Assembly: GCA_965661085.1 (NCBI GenBank)
Contig: CBFIDA010000008.1
Location: 1-64,000, forward strand
Reading direction: 5' to 3'
Length of the DNA stretch: 64,000 bases
Origin: CBFIDA01 sp965661085
GTDB taxonomy: Bacteria; Pseudomonadota; Gammaproteobacteria; Comchoanobacterales; Comchoanobacteraceae
Positions within the stretch are counted from its first letter, which is position 1; every line of letters starts with the position of its first letter. The notes beneath the pieces are model-generated. The model searched no databases and was not told where the DNA came from. It was given only the letters and a program-made list of their open reading frames with translations. Both the position numbers and the translations under genes were made by a program. Shown here in pieces: positions 18,253-28,077 of the stretch.

Positions 18253-19005
18253 TTACGACTGTTTGAAACCGCTTATCAGCACCGCAACCATTTTTTCAGC
18301 CCCTTTGATGAGCCATGACTCTATTCGGGTTGCTTGCACCATTTGAACACAAGCGTAAGCCAATAAAATGGAGATAAAATAATCACTGATCCAGTGTTCG
18401 CCAATCAAAACCCGATGGAAACTAAAAAATATCGCCACCATCAACATCAATATTTTTAGCAACACACTGCCTCGATCATGCACAAAATAGAACAAGCTAT
18501 AAAACAGCGCAAATGCATGGCCAGATGCCAAACATGATAGCGACCCCAATACCATATCTTGACCAAAGACACGCACAATCGTGTCGTGTACATGTGGCAT
18601 CATCAGCACAGGAGAAAATTTGGTGAATGATGCAAAAGGTTCAATGATCGCATGGAGCCATATGCTGACTGTAAAAAAGCAAACCATAATTTGATGACCA
18701 CAATGCCGACGATGAGATGGAGTGAGGTGTAAGCACCACAATATTTGGCACAACAACATCAGCGCAATGTTGATGATTGGTTCATATTGATGATTGAGGT
18801 GTCGAATCAACGTCGAACATATTTTCGAATGCGTGATCAAATTGGTAAAATACATTGCCAAATGCACGTCATAGTTTTGCACGTGAAACGCGACAGGCAG
18901 CCACATCATACAGATGACAAACACCATCAGCCAACAGGACGCCACAAGGCGATACACTCTCCCTCGTGTTTGAAAGACATTGATTTTGCCAGGATTTATT
19001 GTCAT
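18253..19005 (-). CDS. PAP2-family membrane phosphatase
   Basis: A 250-residue protein with about six membrane segments. It carries the phosphatidic-acid-phosphatase motif 2, SCLASGHAF (usual PSGH), and motif 3, FHRVLIGEHWISDYF (usual SRxxxxxHxxxD). Motif 1 (KxxxxxxRP) is degenerate, reading near KFSPVLMMP. Family members dephosphorylate phosphatidate, PGP, undecaprenyl pyrophosphate or lipid A. The weak motif 1 leaves activity open. It stands alone, convergent with the TPR-methyltransferase gene. Confidence 0.82.
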   Translation of the reverse strand: MTINPGKINVFQTRGRVYRLVASCWLMVFVICMMWLPVAFHVQNYDVHLAMYFTNLITHSKICSTLIRHLNHQYEPIINIALMLLCQILWCLHLTPSHRRHCGHQIMVCFFTVSIWLHAIIEPFASFTKFSPVLMMPHVHDTIVRVFGQDMVLGSLSCLASGHAFALFYSLFYFVHDRGSVLLKILMLMVAIFFSFHRVLIGEHWISDYFISILLAYACVQMVQATRIESWLIKGAEKMVAVLISGFKQS

Positions 19006-19158
19006 GATTGCTTTACTGGTTTAATGAACTTATTTAATGATATCATATAATTACGACGACTGCCACTTTTTAAACACCTGGCTGAATGCATTCAAATTAC
19101 CATCTTTAAGCTCGAATTTAAACAATCCGATAGGAAAAAATAAATCACTTATTTCGCA

Positions 19159-20397
19159 TCATCCATCCAATAACCATCTGTTGGTCAAACAGATTTCAGG
19201 GTAGGATACTTCACCCAGAGGTGGGTGAACATCCCGTGCCAAACTCATGAAATCACCTGACATCAAAGGTTTCATTGGTTTGGCCGACGCCTGTTGTTTT
19301 GGTGCTTTGACATGCTGCCTGGACATACAGGACGATATCCCAGCGTGATAATGTGGACCGGTGGATGTCTGTACCACACCATCCATAAGGGCTTGGAGGC
19401 AGTCATTGACTGTTTGCGTATGATGCGTGCACCATAAGCGGTATACCTGATATAGAATGATTGCGGTACATATGATGATCAATGCCATGCTGATATAGAT
19501 CGATTTATGAGATAACGTGACAAGGTGCGTCATCAAAAGACAGTAACTCAGCACTGCCAGCACCAGTAGTGCCCCCAAACACACAAACCATTTGTGCCAC
19601 GAGCGTTGTTTGCGCTGTTGGCAAAATCTTTCCATCAGGTTCGACGTATGTGTTAAAAAATTTGCTTTGATCCATGGCAAACCCCGCTTGGGTTGAATGA
19701 ATAAGTCATACAAATGTTTGTCCAAATGGTCATCAACGGTCGATGCATCCATGGTGGCATACTTACAAAAGTGATGGGTAAGCGTGGTCATTATTTCAAC
19801 CAAAAATCGCAGTGTTTTGTCGCAGCACGCGTCAATTTTGACAAAGTTCTCCTGTAACCCATGCGTATCAGGGTGAGAAGCTTCAATCATACGTACTGTG
19901 TGTTCCGATAGACAGACCAAGCGTTGTAAGCTGGAAGCAGAATACAACAAGGGTTTTAGCAATAGGTCATTGACACCCTTTTTGAAAAAGTCTTTAAAAT
20001 TGCTTTTCAATGTCCTCAGAAACCATGACACAAACCTGATGTATTGTAATATGGGATAGACATCATGATTGTATGACCAATACCACAATGTGCGCTGTGT
20101 CTCCTGAATGGTGTGTGTTTGTAACAACACTTCCAATTGTGACGGTGGATACGTTTGCGTCGCGTGATAAACGCCCTCAATGTTTTCAAACTCAAAACCA
20201 GGTGGTCGCGTGGTTTTTTTGGCTTCGAGCTGATGCATCATGTTTTTCATATGATGCATGCCTTGGGTCAAGCATTGCTCTATTTTATTCTGGTAACGTG
20301 ACGCAGTATTTTGCCAAAGGGGTATGAGTGTTGAAGATGCAGACACAATGATGGCTCCAATAAAAACCATATTCTGCATGACATGCATGCACAACAT
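19159..20397 (-). CDS. Orphan 412-residue membrane protein
   Basis: I do not recognise this protein. It has an N-terminal hydrophobic segment (about 8-27), a soluble middle of some 260 residues, a hydrophobic pair at about 290-345 and a hydrophilic, Lys/Pro/Ser-containing tail of about 65 residues. That gives an anchored domain with both ends probably cytoplasmic. Several Met codons lie at the start (20397 and the next few), so the exact start is uncertain. It sits 113 bp beyond rnr on the same strand. Its layout resembles the other lineage-specific proteins of this window, but no sequence similarity to them was seen by eye. Confidence 0.72.
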   Translation of the reverse strand: MLCMHVMQNMVFIGAIIVSASSTLIPLWQNTASRYQNKIEQCLTQGMHHMKNMMHQLEAKKTTRPPGFEFENIEGVYHATQTYPPSQLEVLLQTHTIQETQRTLWYWSYNHDVYPILQYIRFVSWFLRTLKSNFKDFFKKGVNDLLLKPLLYSASSLQRLVCLSEHTVRMIEASHPDTHGLQENFVKIDACCDKTLRFLVEIMTTLTHHFCKYATMDASTVDDHLDKHLYDLFIQPKRGLPWIKANFLTHTSNLMERFCQQRKQRSWHKWFVCLGALLVLAVLSYCLLMTHLVTLSHKSIYISMALIIICTAIILYQVYRLWCTHHTQTVNDCLQALMDGVVQTSTGPHYHAGISSCMSRQHVKAPKQQASAKPMKPLMSGDFMSLARDVHPPLGEVSYPEICLTNRWLLDG

Positions 20398-20510
20398 CAG
20401 CCCGCTTTTTAACCACAGTTTTCTTCTCAGGCATCATGACACCAAGCTTGATTGCTCAACAAACCGACCAGCGCATATCAAATCTGTTAAAAACAATGAA
20501 AAGGCCGCAA

Positions 20511-22691
20511 TCATATACATTTAAAATCAATGTAGCCCTCTTCCACATCGACACCTACCACCTCAACATGTATGGCATCACCCAAACGAAAAACACGCTG
20601 TGTCTTTTGGCCCCTGAGCGTGTGTGCTGTGGCATCATGTACATAGAAATCTTTGGGCAACGCACGCATATGGACCAATCCCTCCACATACACATCGTCC
20701 AAACAGACAAAAACACCAAAACTTGTCACCGATGTCACACGTCCTTTGTATTGTTGTCCAATTTTATCTTGCATGAACTCACACTTGAGCCGACCAATGA
20801 CAGAACGCGCACACTCTTCGGCACGTCTTTCAGCCATACTGCAATGCGCTGCCATTGTTTCGAGTTGTGCGGCCGTATACTTGACAGGTTGTTGGTCAAT
20901 GTACTGCCCCAAAATACGATGCACCAACAAATCTGGATAGCGGCGTATTGGGGAGGTGAAATGGCAATATGCGTCGTAGGCCAAACCAAAATGACCCGCA
21001 TTATCGATACCATACACCGCTTGCGGCATGGATCTCAGCATCACTGTTTGTATCAGGCCATAATCCTGCCTTTCTTGACAAGCGGCAAGAAGCGTATTGT
21101 ATTCCTTGGCTTTGGGACATGTGACATCAAAGGTTGTTTTGATGCTCAAAGTGGCAAGAAATTGCTGCAACTGAAATGCTTTTTCTTCTGTTGGACGCGC
21201 ATGGATACGATATACAGCTGGCGATGATCCGGCAGACAGGAAAAGTCCAACGGCTTGGTTGGCCAACAACATGCATTCTTCAATCAAACAGTGTGCCATG
21301 GTACGCGTGCTGGGTGTGATTGCAGTAATTTTTCCCGATGCATCGAAGTGCATTTCGGTTTCTTTGGAATCAAACGCAATGGCACCACGCTCTGTACGGG
21401 CCAGGTGCAGCACATGATACATGGCTTGAAGAGCCGACCATGTCTGTCTCCAAAATCCAGGGACCTTCTCGGTCCCTTCAGCCATATCTGCAACTTGGTC
21501 ATAAGTCATTCTGGCATGAGAATGGATGATGCCCCGAAAGAAATCATAAGACTGAATCAAACCGTTTGCACCAACATGTACTTTAGCCACCATCACCAAA
21601 CGATCTTGAAGTGGCACCAAAGAGCACAAGTCATTGGATAAAATCTCAGGCAACATGGGCAACACATGATTGGGAAAGTACACGGATGTTGCACGTTCAT
21701 ATGCCGCATGATCCAAAGGACTGTTGCGCTTCACATAATGCGACACATCTGCGATGGCAACATACAATGTCCATCCACCATCTTTATGTGATGTGGCATA
21801 GATGGCATCATCAAAATCTTTTGCATCGGCCCCATCGATGGTGACAAACGGCAAATGCCGCAAATCGACACGCTTGGGATCTTGATCCACAGCAACAGCC
21901 GATGCAGGATCAAAATTTTCAATCTGATCCAGAACGTCCGATGCCCAGACATGTGGCAAATCAAAAACAGAAATGGCCAGCTCAATTTCTAATTGCTGTT
22001 GTGCATTTTGCCCCAAACGTTTCACAATTTTAGCCTCTGCAGGCTGAAGCTTGGTTGGATATGCAACAATATTTGCAGTCACGTAATCGCCCACTTTTAC
22101 GGTAGGGTCCGACGCGTGTAATACAATGGGACGTTTTGTCAAAGTACGAGGACGTGGCAACAAATGCAATTGGTTTCCGGAGCGTTCCACCTGCCCCACA
22201 ACATGATCATAAATACGGCTTTCCACATCAACCAGAACGGCAATTCTTTTGTTTTTTATGATCTTTGCCCCCGGCCTGACAGAAACCATATCACCATGCA
22301 TCAGCGTGACTGTCTGTCTGGGTGGCAAGAGAAGGTCTAGATCACCCGATTGCTTCAACAAACCATAACCATTTTTTTCAAGACGCACCGTTCCAGATAC
22401 CAGATGGCGTGCTTCAGAAGTGACCACATATCCACCTCGCTTGCAAATGATTTGGCCATCTCTTGTCATGGCTGCCAACCTTTTTTTAAGTGCATCCGCC
22501 TTGTATGATTTTTGATACCTCAATTTTTTAACCAATGCTGTCCATGTCATGGGCTTGACTTGTGCCTCAAGTATGGCAATCAAGCCTTCTCGACTGCAAA
22601 TGGGCGCATCGTAGTTCGAGTGCTCTTGCGCAGCGTAAGGATCCATCCTAGATGAGGATTTATTTTTTTTATGGGTCAACGGTCTCTCCAT
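20511..22691 (-). CDS. rnr: Ribonuclease R
   Basis: Processive 3'-to-5' exoribonuclease of the RNB family that degrades structured RNA and works in trans-translation. The 726-residue product has an N-terminal winged-helix region, two cold-shock domains, an RNB domain with catalytic aspartates in TIDGADAKDFDDAI (D286, D292, D294, D295) and a C-terminal S1 domain (GRVTSVTSFGVFVCLDDVYVEG split across two strands). It lacks the long basic C-terminal tail of E. coli RNase R. The first ATG has no ribosome site; Met16 is an alternative start. Confidence 0.95.
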   Translation of the reverse strand: MERPLTHKKNKSSSRMDPYAAQEHSNYDAPICSREGLIAILEAQVKPMTWTALVKKLRYQKSYKADALKKRLAAMTRDGQIICKRGGYVVTSEARHLVSGTVRLEKNGYGLLKQSGDLDLLLPPRQTVTLMHGDMVSVRPGAKIIKNKRIAVLVDVESRIYDHVVGQVERSGNQLHLLPRPRTLTKRPIVLHASDPTVKVGDYVTANIVAYPTKLQPAEAKIVKRLGQNAQQQLEIELAISVFDLPHVWASDVLDQIENFDPASAVAVDQDPKRVDLRHLPFVTIDGADAKDFDDAIYATSHKDGGWTLYVAIADVSHYVKRNSPLDHAAYERATSVYFPNHVLPMLPEILSNDLCSLVPLQDRLVMVAKVHVGANGLIQSYDFFRGIIHSHARMTYDQVADMAEGTEKVPGFWRQTWSALQAMYHVLHLARTERGAIAFDSKETEMHFDASGKITAITPSTRTMAHCLIEECMLLANQAVGLFLSAGSSPAVYRIHARPTEEKAFQLQQFLATLSIKTTFDVTCPKAKEYNTLLAACQERQDYGLIQTVMLRSMPQAVYGIDNAGHFGLAYDAYCHFTSPIRRYPDLLVHRILGQYIDQQPVKYTAAQLETMAAHCSMAERRAEECARSVIGRLKCEFMQDKIGQQYKGRVTSVTSFGVFVCLDDVYVEGLVHMRALPKDFYVHDATAHTLRGQKTQRVFRLGDAIHVEVVGVDVEEGYIDFKCI

Positions 22692-22820
22692 TTACACTTT
22701 TTAACGGATGAAGCATGATGGGTGGATGCTTGCCTATCCAAGGATGCTTGTGCAACAAGCTTTACAAACACATGAACATCATATAACAAAAAGCCATTAA
22801 AAACAATGGGTAAAAGGAAA

Positions 22821-22850
22821 TAAAAAACGGCCACTGAGCGTGACCGTTTT
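22821..22850 (-). terminator. Rho-independent terminator of the tRNA-Ala/tRNA-Glu unit
   Basis: On the minus strand an 11-bp stem (AAAACGGTCAC pairing with GTGGCCGTTTT, one G-T pair) with loop GCTCA ends in a run of six T. It lies 4 nt after the tRNA-Glu CCA and so ends the tRNA transcript before rnr. Confidence 0.88.
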
Positions 22851-22854
22851 GATG

Positions 22855-22930
22855 TGGCGTCCCCAAGGGGATTCGAACCCCTGTTACCGCCGTGAAAGGG
22901 CGGTGTCCTAGGCCTCTAGACGATGGGGAC
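22855..22930 (-). tRNA. tRNA-Glu (anticodon TTC), CCA encoded
   Basis: Cloverleaf with acceptor GTCCCCA paired to TGGGGAC, anticodon stem CCGCC/GGCGG, loop CTTTCAC giving TTC, and T-arm around GGTTCGAATCC. The 3' CCA is encoded at 22855-22857. It is the second gene of a two-tRNA transcript. Confidence 0.96.
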
Positions 22931-22944
22931 AAAACATGATGTCC

Positions 22945-23017
<73 letters not shown>

Positions 23018-23031
23018 AAAAGGCTAAAGCA

Positions 23032-23060
23032 ATGTTATGAAAATTGGTTTCACATGTCAA
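23032..23060 (-). promoter_or_regulatory. Consensus sigma-70 promoter of the tRNA-Ala/tRNA-Glu unit
   Basis: On the minus strand a perfect TTGACA (23055-23060), a 17-nt spacer and TAACAT (23032-23037) put the start about 7 nt before the tRNA-Ala 5' end. Confidence 0.8.
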
Positions 23061-23078
23061 GTTCAAACACCAAGATTT

Positions 23079-24293
23079 TTAGAATAAACCAGTGATAAAA
23101 ACCCAGCACGCAAAACTGCCTACTGCCAGAAGCACAGCACGCCCACCCAACATTTGAAACACCTCATTGGATGATCGCGTACCTCTGAGTTTCCAGACGA
23201 GCAAACATGGCAATGCAATGTTGACACACGCGACACTTAAACCCGCATAATGCAGTGCAATCTCAAAACCATTGGGTACAAAAACAGAAAATAGAAATGG
23301 CGGCACCATGGTCATCACGCTGCTGAGCCAAATCGATTCAATTTGGAACATGGTTTTCGAAAGATCGGTCAGGAAGTCCCTTAAACTGAGTGCAATGCCA
23401 ATGAATGAAGTGACCACTGCAGACCATAAAAACCCATCCATCATGAGTGCAATGTGCGCATGCACGTGATGAAACCGCCATGCGTTGGACAACAACATGG
23501 TTGCATTCTTTTGACCTGCAATCGACAACAACCCATGTGGGCCCTGATAAGGAATGGTGCCGTAGACAGCATAACACCATATCCCATACAAAAAGCAGGT
23601 CAACAACACGCCCCCGACCATCGATGGGATCACAACATTGTGGGCACCTTTAAGATGCTGTCTTAGGCTCGGGACAATGACCTGAAACCCAAATGCTGTC
23701 ACAGCCAAAATCAAAACATGATGCCCTCCTTCAGATGGGATGGACATGGCACGTGCCAAATTAAAATGAGGCAAAGCATCGATCATAAAACCTGTGTAAC
23801 TGAGCACCAACATCGCCACAAAGATGCGATTGATGTTGTCCAGCCAACGAAATCGCACCAACAACATCAGAATGCCGAGCACCATCCACAGGCTCTGAAC
23901 CATTTGAGGCTTGGTCAAAACATGACAACGATCGGCACAAATCATGCGGGTCAAAACCGCTCCACCTGTCATGTATGCAGACAACAATGCATACATCAGT
24001 ATGAGAAAAATCAAAACAACAGCATAAGAAGCTTTGACGCCGAAAACAGATCGCGTCATGGTGGTGAGGTTTGTACCCGGCTGAAAATAAGTATTGGCTT
24101 CATAAACCAGCGTACCTGCCATGCCCATCATGATTGCAACACCCAGCAACGCCATCCATACCATTGCCCCCCCCAGACCCATCATGCCGATGGGCAGAGA
24201 CAATGCAGCAGCACCAATGCATGTGCCCGTAACCAATAGGCTACCACCCAAGACCATACTCAAGTAACTCAGCACATCCGTTTTTTCACACAT
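23079..24293 (-). CDS. Aromatic amino-acid permease (TyrP/Mtr family)
   Basis: Hydroxy/aromatic amino-acid permease with about eleven membrane segments in 404 residues. The N-terminal signature LLVTGTCIGAAALSLPIGMMG is the family's substrate/cation-binding first helix. These carriers import tyrosine, tryptophan or phenylalanine with protons and are multiplied in Legionella and Coxiella relatives. The ATG at 24293 follows a G-rich AAGGGGGG; the upstream in-frame extension is rejected. The exact amino acid cannot be read. The gene begins 40 nt after the glnA stop on the same strand. Confidence 0.9.
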   Translation of the reverse strand: MCEKTDVLSYLSMVLGGSLLVTGTCIGAAALSLPIGMMGLGGAMVWMALLGVAIMMGMAGTLVYEANTYFQPGTNLTTMTRSVFGVKASYAVVLIFLILMYALLSAYMTGGAVLTRMICADRCHVLTKPQMVQSLWMVLGILMLLVRFRWLDNINRIFVAMLVLSYTGFMIDALPHFNLARAMSIPSEGGHHVLILAVTAFGFQVIVPSLRQHLKGAHNVVIPSMVGGVLLTCFLYGIWCYAVYGTIPYQGPHGLLSIAGQKNATMLLSNAWRFHHVHAHIALMMDGFLWSAVVTSFIGIALSLRDFLTDLSKTMFQIESIWLSSVMTMVPPFLFSVFVPNGFEIALHYAGLSVACVNIALPCLLVWKLRGTRSSNEVFQMLGGRAVLLAVGSFACWVFITGLF

Positions 24294-24333
24294 GGTGCCC
24301 CCCCCTTCGGCAGCAAACACATCACTTTTTGAA

Positions 24334-25779
24334 TCAATCACTGAAATACATTTCAAATTCAACTGGATGCGTCGTCAGTCTCAAGCGGTTGACTTCTTCT
24401 TGCTTTAAAGCAATGAAACGTTCAATGAAATCTGAGCTGAACACCCCACCCTCTAACAAATAGTCGTGATCCGCTTGCAAAGACTGAAGCGCCTGATTCA
24501 GTGAACTGCTGACCACAGGTATTTTGTTCAGACTGTCACGATCCATTGCAAACAAATCTTCATCCATGGGCTCACCTGGATCCAAATTCCGACGGATGCC
24601 ATCAAGACCTGCCATCATGATCGCAGAAAATGCCAAGTATGGGTTGGCAGAAGCATCGGGGAAACGGACCTCAATGCGTTTGGCCTTGACGTTTGCCACA
24701 TACGGTATCCGAATTGCTGCACTGCGATTGGCTGAAGAATACGCCAAACAAACCGGTGCTTCATAGCCAGGGATCAAACGTTTGTAGCTGTTGGTAGAGG
24801 GGTTGGTAAATGCATTCAATGATCGCGCATGCTTCAAGACACCCGCAATGAATGACAATGCCATGTCTGATAAATCGGCATACACATCGCCCACAAAAAG
24901 GTTTTTGCCATCAAGGCTCAGTGAGACATTGCAATGCATGCCACTGCCATTGTCCCCCACCAAAGGCTTTGGCATAAATGTTGCAGTTTTTCCATAGGCT
25001 TGGGCAACATTTCTAACAACATACTTTAATTCCTGTATTTGATCAGCCTTATTCAGCAAAGCATCAAAACGCACGCCAATTTCATTCTGATTACCAGTGG
25101 CCACCTCATGATGGTGTACTTCGATCACATGGCCCAGAGTTTTCAGCGTTTTGGTCATGGCTGAACGCAAATCTTGGGATGAATCAATGGGCGGCAATGG
25201 AAAATACCCCCCTTTGACACCGGGTCGATGGCCATGATTGCCTTCAGGATAGTCCTTACCAGAGTTCCATGCTGCCTCCTTAGAATCCACAGTAAAAGAG
25301 GCGTGACTCATAGAGATCTGCCAACGCACATCATCAAAAATGAAAAACTCTGGCTCAGGCCCTATAAAGCATGTGTCTGCAATGCCTGAGTCACGCAAAT
25401 AGGCTTCAGCACGGCTGGCAATGGTGCGCGGATCACGGTCATAGGGTTGCATGGTATCTGGATCATAAACATCACACCGTACAAAATAGGTCAGATCCTG
25501 AAAAAAAGGGTCCCTTTTGAGGACGTCGATCCTCGGCATGAGCAGCATATCGGAACAATTGATGTGTTTCCACCCACGAATAGAAGAACCATCAAATGAC
25601 TTGCCATCGACAAACAATGCCTCATCTACGGCATCCAACAGAAGCGTCATGTGTTGCTCCCGACCCATCGTATCGGTGAAACGCAAATCCAGAAATTCGG
25701 CACCAACTTCGTTCAAAAATGCGATGGCTTCAGAGGGATTTTTGGCTTCAAAAAAAGGCCTGGTGTTGGCATGCATCAT
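24334..25779 (-). CDS. glnA: Glutamine synthetase type I, adenylylation Tyr replaced by Phe
   Basis: Dodecameric GSI, forming glutamine from glutamate, ammonia and ATP. The 481-residue product shows the N-terminal beta-grasp (LRFTDTMGREQHMTL), DGSSIRGW, the metal/glutamate-binding EVHHHEVATGNQNEIG, KPLVGDNGSGMH and NRSAAIRIP. Near the C-terminus E. coli reads MDKNLYDLPPE with the adenylylated Tyr397; here it reads MDEDLFAMDRD with Phe410 (codon TTT at 24550-24552). The enzyme should therefore escape GlnE control. The start has AAGGAG about 7 nt upstream. It begins 11 nt after the MFS gene, suggesting co-transcription. Confidence 0.97.
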   Translation of the reverse strand: MMHANTRPFFEAKNPSEAIAFLNEVGAEFLDLRFTDTMGREQHMTLLLDAVDEALFVDGKSFDGSSIRGWKHINCSDMLLMPRIDVLKRDPFFQDLTYFVRCDVYDPDTMQPYDRDPRTIASRAEAYLRDSGIADTCFIGPEPEFFIFDDVRWQISMSHASFTVDSKEAAWNSGKDYPEGNHGHRPGVKGGYFPLPPIDSSQDLRSAMTKTLKTLGHVIEVHHHEVATGNQNEIGVRFDALLNKADQIQELKYVVRNVAQAYGKTATFMPKPLVGDNGSGMHCNVSLSLDGKNLFVGDVYADLSDMALSFIAGVLKHARSLNAFTNPSTNSYKRLIPGYEAPVCLAYSSANRSAAIRIPYVANVKAKRIEVRFPDASANPYLAFSAIMMAGLDGIRRNLDPGEPMDEDLFAMDRDSLNKIPVVSSSLNQALQSLQADHDYLLEGGVFSSDFIERFIALKQEEVNRLRLTTHPVEFEMYFSD

Positions 25780-25790
25780 GATCAAACTCC

Positions 25791-27056
25791 TTATGATGAA
25801 TGGGCTGCACGTTGACAATGGGTTTCTTGAACGGTAAGCGCGACGCCAAGGGCGGTGACAAGCAGAATAGGCAAAATGATCATCGCACATCGAAAGTCTG
25901 TTGCTGAATAAACATGGATGTCATGCCCCAGAAGCGTACTGTGGCTATGATATGTCAAAAACCAGCCCACCAAAGGCTGACAACACGCCCCAACCAGGAC
26001 TGAAGCCATGTTGGTGAGTGCAATGGTGGTGGCCGTGTGTTGTGGGGCATTCAGTTCACCAGCAAGGGCATAAGACACCACCAATCCTGTGTTGCTGAGG
26101 CCATACATAAACAGTAAACCTCGCATGAAAAGGGGAGATATGCTTGTTCCATAAAGCAACCAAATCAACCAAAAGCAACTCATGCATGCTGAAACGTAAA
26201 AAAGTGGTTTACGCAGCTTCATATGATCAGACCATTTCCCAGCCAAAGGCCCTCCAACAGCCCAACCAAGAAAAATCCATGAGATTGAAGAAGCCGCAAC
26301 CTGATGCGAATAATGGTGAACTTGCTCCAAATAACTGACACCCCAGAACTCACCAAACGCAAGCGTTGGCGCGTACAACAAACCAGCAAAAAATGCATTG
26401 CGCCAGGTTTGTCGATCGGTGGTGACCACACGCAGTGTTTTAATAAAAGAGGTTGCATGGCTTTCTTTTAGCGCAGCATCACCATCCACAGACAACATCA
26501 GCGCAAGCAGCAGAAACAGAAAAAAAATAAAGCCCCCCATGATCATCATGGCCTCACGCCAACCATGAGCATGCACCAATACCGCAACCGGCCCCTCCCC
26601 AATTGCAGCGCCGAGCATCCCAAGTGCTTGTGTCAAGCCCGCCAACAAACCAATTTTTGTTGCATCAAACCATATGGTCACCAACTTGAGCGTGCCAACA
26701 AAAACAAACGCAGCACTGATGCCCATAATGACTCGTGCCAATTCGGCCATCCACAAATGGTGTGTACTGGCAAAAAGAAAGCAACCAAACGAAAAAAACA
26801 GAGACATCAATACCAACAGACGACCTGGACCAAATCGGTCCATCAATAAACCAACAGGCATCTGCATCAATAAATATGGATAATAAAAACAAGAGGCCAA
26901 AACGCCCACACCGAGTGCATTCATCTGAAAATCGCGCATCAAATCGCCCACCATCACACTGGATGAAGTGCGCACAAAATATTCAGCAGAAAACAAAAAG
27001 GCACCCAGCCCCCAGAGTACCCAAGGGTAAAAAGAGCGACTGATGTATTTTGACAT
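25791..27056 (-). CDS. MFS transporter, possibly of the phagosomal-transporter type
   Basis: A 421-residue carrier with twelve predicted membrane segments. The intracellular loop between segments 2 and 3 reads GLLMDRFGPGRLL, the major-facilitator signature, and the second half repeats it as GKWSDHMKLRKPL. The N-terminal FSAEYFVRTSSSVM resembles the Legionella phagosomal transporters (Pht) that bring in amino acids or nucleosides. This assignment is from memory of the family, not a search. Start chosen at ATG 27056; a longer frame from 27095 is possible. The gene precedes glnA by 11 nt, which could mean linked amino-acid uptake and nitrogen assimilation. Confidence 0.85.
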   Translation of the reverse strand: MSKYISRSFYPWVLWGLGAFLFSAEYFVRTSSSVMVGDLMRDFQMNALGVGVLASCFYYPYLLMQMPVGLLMDRFGPGRLLVLMSLFFSFGCFLFASTHHLWMAELARVIMGISAAFVFVGTLKLVTIWFDATKIGLLAGLTQALGMLGAAIGEGPVAVLVHAHGWREAMMIMGGFIFFLFLLLALMLSVDGDAALKESHATSFIKTLRVVTTDRQTWRNAFFAGLLYAPTLAFGEFWGVSYLEQVHHYSHQVAASSISWIFLGWAVGGPLAGKWSDHMKLRKPLFYVSACMSCFWLIWLLYGTSISPLFMRGLLFMYGLSNTGLVVSYALAGELNAPQHTATTIALTNMASVLVGACCQPLVGWFLTYHSHSTLLGHDIHVYSATDFRCAMIILPILLVTALGVALTVQETHCQRAAHSS

Positions 27057-27107
27057 GAAACAACCAAACCTTTGATTTTTGACTGGCACCGACAATTCAA
27101 GCCGCTT

Positions 27108-28073
27108 CTAGGTCAGATAAATATGATACAACATCAAACAAAGCAAAAATATCACCACTGCCACAATTGTCTTCTTATGAAGAGTAGTATGATTGCGTTG
27201 AATTGGCAAGGGTCTGAGAAATTCAAGCGCAAATAAATTGATCAGAAGCATCGCACCCGACAACCAAATCACGTGGTCAACCACATACTTGATCAATGCT
27301 TGCATCGATGCATGCTGCTCAAAGTTATTTTGAATGGAAAGCTTGATGGCCAGTCCTGCTGGGAGCTGACGCCACTTCAAACTTAAAAGCTGCAGTTCTT
27401 TGGGCGTAAAAGGCATTTGCAGTGGCATAGACACACGCTCATTGGCACCGCCAGCGCGATGCAGCGTGCCATGTATGTGCCAACCATGCAGTGGTGTGGG
27501 GTCTGCAATGGGTGCATGAAGAATGCCTTCTACGGCATCATGCGATGTGTTCAACATGTAAATCGTAATCGGCCCAAGCAATCCCGCCTGCATGTTCAAG
27601 TGATAATGAATCATCTGTTGGTCATGAAAAGCCCAACCTTCTTTTCTCAATGGACATTGCTTGACAGAACCTTCATGGCAAAAAAAGTGGTTGGCTGTGA
27701 CCATCGATACTGGCGCCACAACTTGTGAAACAACCAGAAACAAACAGGCCAACCCGAGCATCACAGTATTCAACGCAACCAAAATACGCGTGCGATTGAA
27801 ACCAAGACTGGCCATCATGGTCCACTCATAATCGATGGCCATGTGCATCAAACAACGCATGATGGAAAACAACATGACCCATGGAAAAACTTTTACCATG
27901 GCCGCAGGCATGGCAAACAAATTGCCCAACAGCAACAATTTCAACTGGAGCCAGCTGCCAATCAAAAGTGCCTTCCCCAACAACAACCAGACAAACAGCA
28001 AGGCAGACACCACCATCAATGTCGCCAACACCTCGCAAAACAACCTTTTCATGATGTAGCGCACCAAAATCAC
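27108..28073 (-). CDS. lptG: LPS export ABC transporter permease LptG
   Basis: YjgP/YjgQ-family permease, one of two membrane subunits of LptB2FG, which extracts LPS from the inner membrane. The layout is three N-terminal membrane segments, a large periplasmic beta-jellyroll domain and three C-terminal segments. Residues such as YEWTMMASLGFNRTRI form the coupling helix contacting LptB. It is 321 residues, shorter than the usual 360. The GTG at 28073 has GGAG 9 nt upstream and begins 4 nt after lptF; an ATG at 28052 is the alternative. The assignment to LptG rather than LptF rests on gene order and is less certain than the family. Confidence 0.85.
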   Translation of the reverse strand: MILVRYIMKRLFCEVLATLMVVSALLFVWLLLGKALLIGSWLQLKLLLLGNLFAMPAAMVKVFPWVMLFSIMRCLMHMAIDYEWTMMASLGFNRTRILVALNTVMLGLACLFLVVSQVVAPVSMVTANHFFCHEGSVKQCPLRKEGWAFHDQQMIHYHLNMQAGLLGPITIYMLNTSHDAVEGILHAPIADPTPLHGWHIHGTLHRAGGANERVSMPLQMPFTPKELQLLSLKWRQLPAGLAIKLSIQNNFEQHASMQALIKYVVDHVIWLSGAMLLINLFALEFLRPLPIQRNHTTLHKKTIVAVVIFLLCLMLYHIYLT

Positions 28074-28077
28074 AGCA

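Noticed and set aside
20436..21227. 263-codon plus-strand frame opposite rnr
   Set aside because: Antisense shadow of the RNase R catalytic region; no similarity or ribosome site.
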